Below, in pieces: positions 60,045-64,000 of a stretch of 64,000 nt of DNA; position 1 is the stretch's first letter; each line of letters begins with the position of its first letter. The stretch comes from an uncultured Collinsella sp. GTDB lineage: Bacteria > Actinomycetota > Coriobacteriia > Coriobacteriales > Coriobacteriaceae. The stretch covers positions 14,622 through 78,621 of the forward strand of contig URRB01000010.1 of NCBI GenBank assembly GCA_900550195.1, written 5' to 3'. The position numbers and the translations under genes were made by a program. The notes beneath the pieces are model-generated. The model was not told where the DNA came from. It searched no databases and saw nothing but the letters and a program-made list of their open reading frames with translations.

Positions 60045-60605
60045 ATGAAGTTTGTTTGCCCCGTTTGCGGTTATGTGGAAGAGTTCGACGGCGACCAGCT
60101 GCCCGAGGACTTCAAGTGCCCCCAGTGCGGCGTCCCCGGTTCTCGTTTCCTGAAGCAGGAGGAGGGCCAGCTCGAGTGGGCTGCCGAGCACGTCGTGGGC
60201 GTCGCCAAGATGGAGGGCGTCTCCGAGGATATCGTTGCCGACCTGCGCGCCAACTTTGAGGGCGAGTGCTCCGAGGTCGGTATGTACCTGGCCATGGCTC
60301 GCGTTGCTCATCGCGAGGGCTATCCCGAGATCGGCCTGTACTGGGAGAAGGCTGCCTACGAGGAGGCCGAGCATGCCGCCAAGTTCGCTGAGCTGCTGGG
60401 CGAGGTCGTGACCGACTCCACCAAGAAGAACCTCGAGATGCGTGTTGAGGCCGAGAACGGCGCCACCGCCGGTAAGACCGATCTTGCCAAGCGCGCCAAG
60501 GCCGCTGGTCTCGATGCCATCCACGACACCGTGCACGAGATGGCTCGCGACGAGGCTCGCCACGGCAAGGCTTTCGCCGGTCTGCTCAAGCGCTACTTCG
60601 GCTAA
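60045..60605 (+). CDS. Rubrerythrin, reverse type (N-terminal rubredoxin)
   Basis: 186 residues. The first 45 hold rubredoxin Cys pairs (CPVCGY and CPQCGV). The ferritin-like di-iron domain follows with GECSEVGMYLAMARVAHREGY, EEAEHAAKF and MARDEARHGKAF supplying Glu/His ligands. Reverse rubrerythrins remove peroxide or oxygen and protect anaerobes. AAAGGAT precedes the ATG; upstream frame to 59952 is spurious. A terminator follows at 60641. Confidence 0.95.
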   Translation: MKFVCPVCGYVEEFDGDQLPEDFKCPQCGVPGSRFLKQEEGQLEWAAEHVVGVAKMEGVSEDIVADLRANFEGECSEVGMYLAMARVAHREGYPEIGLYWEKAAYEEAEHAAKFAELLGEVVTDSTKKNLEMRVEAENGATAGKTDLAKRAKAAGLDAIHDTVHEMARDEARHGKAFAGLLKRYFG

Positions 60606-60640
60606 GCCAACCGCCTGAGAGATAATCTTTAGCTCGATAA

Positions 60641-60670
60641 GGCCCGGACCGCATGGTTCGGGCCTTTTTT
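60641..60670 (+). terminator. Rho-independent terminator of rubrerythrin gene
   Basis: GGCCCGGACC pairs with GGTTCGGGCC around GCAT (one G-U pair), then TTTTTT. Confidence 0.95.
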
Positions 60671-60677
60671 CATGCCC

Positions 60678-62093
60678 TTATTGCAGCTGCTTTTGCAGCG
60701 CGTCGAGTACTTGAGGGCTCAGGTCGTCGTATTGGACGAGGACACGGCGCGTAGTCCTCTGGATCGTCGTCTGATCGTTTGCCCATAGGCAATCGTCAAT
60801 GTTGACGTAAGGGATGCCGACATCGGTGATAGCACGAATAAGGCCATCCCCCACCTTGTCGCTTGCCGGCGCCAAAACGCAGTAAAGACCCGCATCCGCA
60901 TGCCCAATCGACACCTCTCCTACCGGAAACGCCTTCCGTACAAGTGCCACCAGGCCATCACGCGCCTCACGAGCACGAACGCGCACGCGGTTCACATGTC
61001 GCTCGTAATCACCCGATTCGAGCAAGCGCGCCAACGCGACCTGATCTACGGAGCTGACCGATGAGGCATAAAAACCCAGCTCACGCCTAAATCGTTCCAT
61101 GAGCTCATCGGGCAGGACCATATACGCCAAACGCAGGGCCGACGACAGGCTTTTCGAAAAGGTATTGGTGTAGATGACCGATTGGGCAGCATCAATCGAC
61201 GCGAGTGCGGGGATCGGTTTGCCGGCAAGGCGAAACTCGCAATCGAAATCGTCCTCAATGAGATATCGACCCGGCCGCTCGGCAGCCCAGCTCAGGAGTG
61301 CGTAGCGACGTGCGATGCTCGTCACCAGGCCAGTCGGATACTGATGGGACGGCATGAGGTGAAGGACGTCCGCCCCGGCATCGAGCAGCTCGCCCAAGTT
61401 AACTCCCTCACCATCCAACGGGACATGCCGCACTTCGCAGCCCATGGCCTGATAGATGCGCGTCAGACGCAAGTAGCCCGGGTCCTCGACGGCGTATGTC
61501 TTGTCCGCGCCAAGCAGCTGAACCAGAATCGTGTCAAGCAGCTGAGCGCCCGCACCGATAACAATGTTGTTGGGGTCGACATTCATGCCCCTTGTCCCAC
61601 GCAGATGGTGAGCAATTGCGCGTCGCAGCCGAGCGGCGCCCTGCGCCGGTGCGGGCGAAAAAATTTCGCGCTCATCTTCGGATGCCAGCGTCGCCCGTAG
61701 TGCGCTTTGCCAAAGCCGCACCGCCTCCAAAGCGGAAGGAGAAAGTGCATCGAACAGCTCGACCTGTCCGTTGACATCATGCGCGCTGAGGCCCACAGAG
61801 ACGGTATCTCGGTCGATGCCCTGCGAAGCCAAAGGCAAAACCGGTGCATCCGGAAGCTTGCAAGCGTAGTAGCCACGACGCGGCATTGAGCAAATATAGC
61901 CCTCGGCAAGTAACTGGCTATATGCATTCTCGATGGTAATGACACTGATTCCCAGATGACTGGCAAAGGCGCGCTTAGACGGAAGATGCTCCCCCGCCAC
62001 AATACGTCCAGCAACAATATCATCTCGAATTTGCTGGTAAACATACTCATAAAGCGATGCTTCGCCGCGTTTTTCCAAATTGTAGTCAAGCAT
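60678..62093 (-). CDS. pdxR: MocR/PdxR-family regulator
   Basis: 471 residues. An N-terminal GntR-type winged helix (YEYVYQQIRDDIVAGRIVAGEHLPSKRAFASHLGIS) is joined to an aminotransferase-like domain with PLP Lys in IYTNTFSKSLSSA. Start ATG 62093 is after AGGTGG. It is divergent from pdxST with 145 bases between them, the classic PdxR arrangement. PLP binding probably tells the regulator when vitamin B6 is short. It overlaps nothing; its stop faces the rubrerythrin terminator. Confidence 0.92.
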   Translation of the reverse strand: MLDYNLEKRGEASLYEYVYQQIRDDIVAGRIVAGEHLPSKRAFASHLGISVITIENAYSQLLAEGYICSMPRRGYYACKLPDAPVLPLASQGIDRDTVSVGLSAHDVNGQVELFDALSPSALEAVRLWQSALRATLASEDEREIFSPAPAQGAARLRRAIAHHLRGTRGMNVDPNNIVIGAGAQLLDTILVQLLGADKTYAVEDPGYLRLTRIYQAMGCEVRHVPLDGEGVNLGELLDAGADVLHLMPSHQYPTGLVTSIARRYALLSWAAERPGRYLIEDDFDCEFRLAGKPIPALASIDAAQSVIYTNTFSKSLSSALRLAYMVLPDELMERFRRELGFYASSVSSVDQVALARLLESGDYERHVNRVRVRAREARDGLVALVRKAFPVGEVSIGHADAGLYCVLAPASDKVGDGLIRAITDVGIPYVNIDDCLWANDQTTIQRTTRRVLVQYDDLSPQVLDALQKQLQ

Positions 62094-62238
62094 GAGTTTG
62101 CCACCTGACCTTATCGAGCTGTTCAATCTGGTATTAGGCTGACATTATTATTATCTCGAAAACTGAGTATTTTGCCATACCCAGCTCCCCGATAGGATGT
62201 TCCGTCAAGCAATGCACATGCCAACCAAGGGAGCAACC

Positions 62239-63129
62239 ATGGCAGAACAGACCAGCAAGGCCGATCGCGTCAAACTCAATCGCGAACTCGCGCAGATGCT
62301 CAAGGGCGGCGTCATCATGGACGTCACCACGCCCGAGCAGGCACGCATCGCCGAGGAGGCAGGCGCCTGCGCCGTCATGGCACTCGAGCGCATCCCGGCC
62401 GACATCCGCGCCGCAGGCGGCGTCTCGCGCATGAGCGACCCCAAGATGATCAAGGGCATCCAAGAGGCCGTCTCCATCCCCGTCATGGCCAAGTGCCGCA
62501 TCGGTCACATTGTCGAGGCGCAGGTCCTACAGGCCATCGAGATCGATTACATCGACGAGTCCGAGGTTCTCTCCCCCGCCGATGACGTCTATCACATCGA
62601 CAAGACCCAGTTTGACGTGCCGTTTGTCTGCGGCGCCCGCGATCTGGGCGAGGCGTTGCGCCGTGTTGCCGAGGGCGCCACTATGATTCGCACCAAGGGT
62701 GAGCCGGGTACGGGCGACGTCGTTCAGGCCGTGCGTCACATGCGCAAGATCCAAAAGCAGATCCGCGACGTTGTTGCCCTGCGCGACGACGAGCTCTTTG
62801 AGGCAGCCAAGCAACTGCAGGTTCCGGTCGAGCTGGTACGCGAGGTCCATGCCACGGGCAAGCTTCCCGTCGTGGACTTTGCCGCCGGCGGTGTAGCGAC
62901 CCCGGCCGATGCCGCGCTGATGATGCAGCTGGGTGCCGAGGGCGTCTTTGTCGGCTCGGGCATCTTTAAGAGCGGCGACCCCGCCAAGCGCGCCGCTGCC
63001 ATCGTCAAGGCCGTGGCAAACTTCACCGATGCCAGGCTCATCGCCGAGCTTTCGGAGGACCTGGGCGAGGCCATGGTGGGCATTAACGCCGACGAAATCG
63101 AGATTATCATGGAAGAGCGCGGGCGCTAG
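62239..63129 (+). CDS. pdxS: Pyridoxal 5'-phosphate synthase lyase subunit PdxS
   Basis: 296 residues. Forms PLP from ribose 5-phosphate, glyceraldehyde 3-phosphate and ammonia from PdxT. It has GGVIMDVTTPEQARIAEEAG, the Schiff-base region VMAKCRIGHIVEAQ with its Lys, ESEVLSPADD, and the phosphate-binding GAEGVFVGSGIF. ATG 62239 (MAEQTSKADRVKL) has AAGGGAG upstream; the frame extends to 62197. pdxT follows by 20 bases. Confidence 0.97.
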   Translation: MAEQTSKADRVKLNRELAQMLKGGVIMDVTTPEQARIAEEAGACAVMALERIPADIRAAGGVSRMSDPKMIKGIQEAVSIPVMAKCRIGHIVEAQVLQAIEIDYIDESEVLSPADDVYHIDKTQFDVPFVCGARDLGEALRRVAEGATMIRTKGEPGTGDVVQAVRHMRKIQKQIRDVVALRDDELFEAAKQLQVPVELVREVHATGKLPVVDFAAGGVATPADAALMMQLGAEGVFVGSGIFKSGDPAKRAAAIVKAVANFTDARLIAELSEDLGEAMVGINADEIEIIMEERGR

Positions 63130-63149
63130 TCCAGCAGAAAGGATCGCAC

Positions 63150-63737
63150 ATGAGCGATTATGCAGACCAAACGGTTGCCGTGCTGGCGGTCCAAGGCGCT
63201 TTTGCCGAGCACGAGGCAAGACTATTCGAGCTTGGCGCACACTGTATTGAGCTGAGGCAGGCGGCTGATTTGAAGCAGGACTTTGACCGTCTGGTACTTC
63301 CCGGCGGCGAGTCTACCGTTCAAGGGAAGCTGCTTGATGAGTTGGGCATGCTCGAGGAGCTTCGTGCCCGTATCGCTGAAGGTATGCCCGTCCTGGGCAC
63401 CTGCGCCGGCCTGATTCTACTGGCTCACGACCTTGCCGCCCATGACGATAAGGGCACGCCGCGTCTGGAAACCATGGATGTACTTGTCGAGCGCAATGCC
63501 TACGGCAGGCAGCTCGGCAGCTTTCGAACCAAGGGGCAAATAGCCGGCATCGACGGTGAAGTGCCGCTGACGTTTATCCGCGCGCCCCGCATCGTCAAGG
63601 TCCACGGCGACGCCAAGGCCTTAGCGAAAGTCGACGGTCGTATTGTCGCCGCCCGTCAGGGCAACCAGCTCGGCGTAACCTTCCACCCCGAGCTCGACGA
63701 CGATACCCGCCTCCACGAACTGTTCCTACAAATGTAG
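63150..63737 (+). CDS. pdxT: Pyridoxal 5'-phosphate synthase glutaminase subunit PdxT
   Basis: 195 residues. The class I glutaminase has the PGGESTVQGKL anhydride site, nucleophile Cys in GTCAGLILLA, and the His-Glu pair in TFHPELDDD. It supplies ammonia to PdxS in the PdxST complex. AGAAAGGAT precedes the ATG. Last gene of the vitamin B6 unit. Confidence 0.96.
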   Translation: MSDYADQTVAVLAVQGAFAEHEARLFELGAHCIELRQAADLKQDFDRLVLPGGESTVQGKLLDELGMLEELRARIAEGMPVLGTCAGLILLAHDLAAHDDKGTPRLETMDVLVERNAYGRQLGSFRTKGQIAGIDGEVPLTFIRAPRIVKVHGDAKALAKVDGRIVAARQGNQLGVTFHPELDDDTRLHELFLQM

Positions 63738-63760
63738 GCATCGAAATCAACAAACGAAAC

Positions 63761-63823
63761 GAGAGTGGATGATCTCCCACTTTGAGCTTGAATGCAGGCT
63801 CAAACCGGGAGATCATCCACTCT
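63761..63823. repeat. Long two-part palindrome downstream of pdxT
   Basis: Outer 17-bp perfect arms (63762-63778 and 63807-63823) and inner 7-bp arms (TTTGAGC, GCTCAAA) leave only a 10-base loop. The T-run is weak (CTTGTTCT). It may terminate pdxST or be a mobile palindromic element. Confidence 0.75.
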
Positions 63824-63830
63824 TGTTCTA

Positions 63831-63863
63831 TGTAGTCGTTTAAGAACGTCCCCAATGACTACA
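63831..63863. repeat. Hairpin with AACGTCCCC loop
   Basis: Ten-base arms TGTAGTCGTT and AATGACTACA (one G-U) surround a 13-base loop with GAACGTCCCC. The loop core matches the complement of GGGACGTT at 3372. Confidence 0.65.
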
Positions 63864-63881
63864 AGGAGTGTCCCAAGCTGC

Positions 63882-63910
63882 CGGCAGAAAAGGAACGTCC
63901 CTAACTGCCG
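63882..63910. repeat. Second hairpin with GGAACGTCCC loop
   Basis: Six-base arms CGGCAG and CTGCCG surround AAAAGGAACGTCCCTAA. It stands beside the hairpin at 63831 and shares its loop core, not its arms. Confidence 0.5.
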
Positions 63911-63955
63911 CATCCGGAGCAAGACAACGCCGCAGGCAGAGGACGGACAGACACT

Positions 63956-64000
63956 ATGACCCAATCCAGGGGCACGGAAACGACAGGAGCCCCCGCTCGT
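63956..64000 (+). CDS. Possible start of a gene running off the window
   Basis: An ATG opens a frame read for 15 codons (MTQSRGTETTGAPAR) to the right edge. AGAGGA lies about 14 bases upstream, further than is usual. Too short to assign a function. Confidence 0.3.
   Translation, partial: MTQSRGTETTGAPAR

Overview
The window is a chromosomal segment of a high-GC, anaerobic, gut-type actinobacterium, most likely a Collinsella-like member of the Coriobacteriia. The case rests on the GC-rich codon use, strong AGGAGG-type ribosome sites, a sortase-type surface protein, rubrerythrin, an Etf-linked flavin dehydrogenase locus, a PdxST vitamin B6 pathway and a BglG/PTS locus. No rRNA, tRNA, CRISPR array, IS element or prophage was recognised.

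Layout. 1-5131 (minus): the branched-chain amino acid ABC transporter livK-livH-livM-livG-livF (livF runs off the left edge), followed by the deleted remnant of a second livK. 5382-7689 (plus): homoserine dehydrogenase and a BaiA/FabG-like SDR. 7732-14808: an A+T-richer accessory island. It holds a five-gene plus-strand operon (FHA protein, SPFH/zinc-ribbon protein, membrane protein, HEPN protein, zinc-ribbon/helical protein) and a minus-strand Fic protein. It is bracketed by two same-orientation copies of a hairpin plus an array of 46-bp palindromes with an exact 62-bp period. 14824-25982: CPA2 antiporter, large PurL, EamA exporter, membrane diguanylate cyclase, KdgT-type permease, AzlCD and an HD hydrolase. 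25979-29604 (minus): FAD-linked dehydrogenase, EtfB and a ferredoxin-fused EtfA, a probable electron-bifurcating 2-hydroxyacid dehydrogenase. 29950-33990 (plus): small proteins, exported/surface proteins including an LAQTG-anchored one, then DUF554. 34079-39697 (plus): TerB-N/TerB-C protein, BrxD-like ATPase and Lhr/BrxHI-like helicase, a probable DNA-processing or defence module without the BREX core. 39724-50946: spermidine-synthase-like protein, Elp3-like radical SAM/GNAT enzyme, DUF4097 and XRE regulator, two methyltransferases (one TrmB), a Ski2-like helicase and a DUF2130 protein. 51087-54561 (minus): LicT/BglG antiterminator, an RNA antiterminator overlapping a terminator, a beta-glucoside-type PTS EIIBC and a YdjC/ChbG deacetylase. 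54635-58805 (minus): metallophosphoesterase, a 59-residue charged protein, a HIRAN protein, a 27-residue holin-like peptide with a sequestered ribosome site, aldehyde dehydrogenase and iron alcohol dehydrogenase. 58994-64000: DUF5131, rubrerythrin, and pdxR divergent from pdxST.

Most promising for new biology are the 8.1-14.4 kb island with its flanking palindrome arrays, the TerB/BrxD/helicase trio, the holin-like peptide, and a set of intergenic hairpins whose arms differ but whose loops carry a GGGAC/GTCCC core. Functions are inferred from motifs read by eye; no database search was run.
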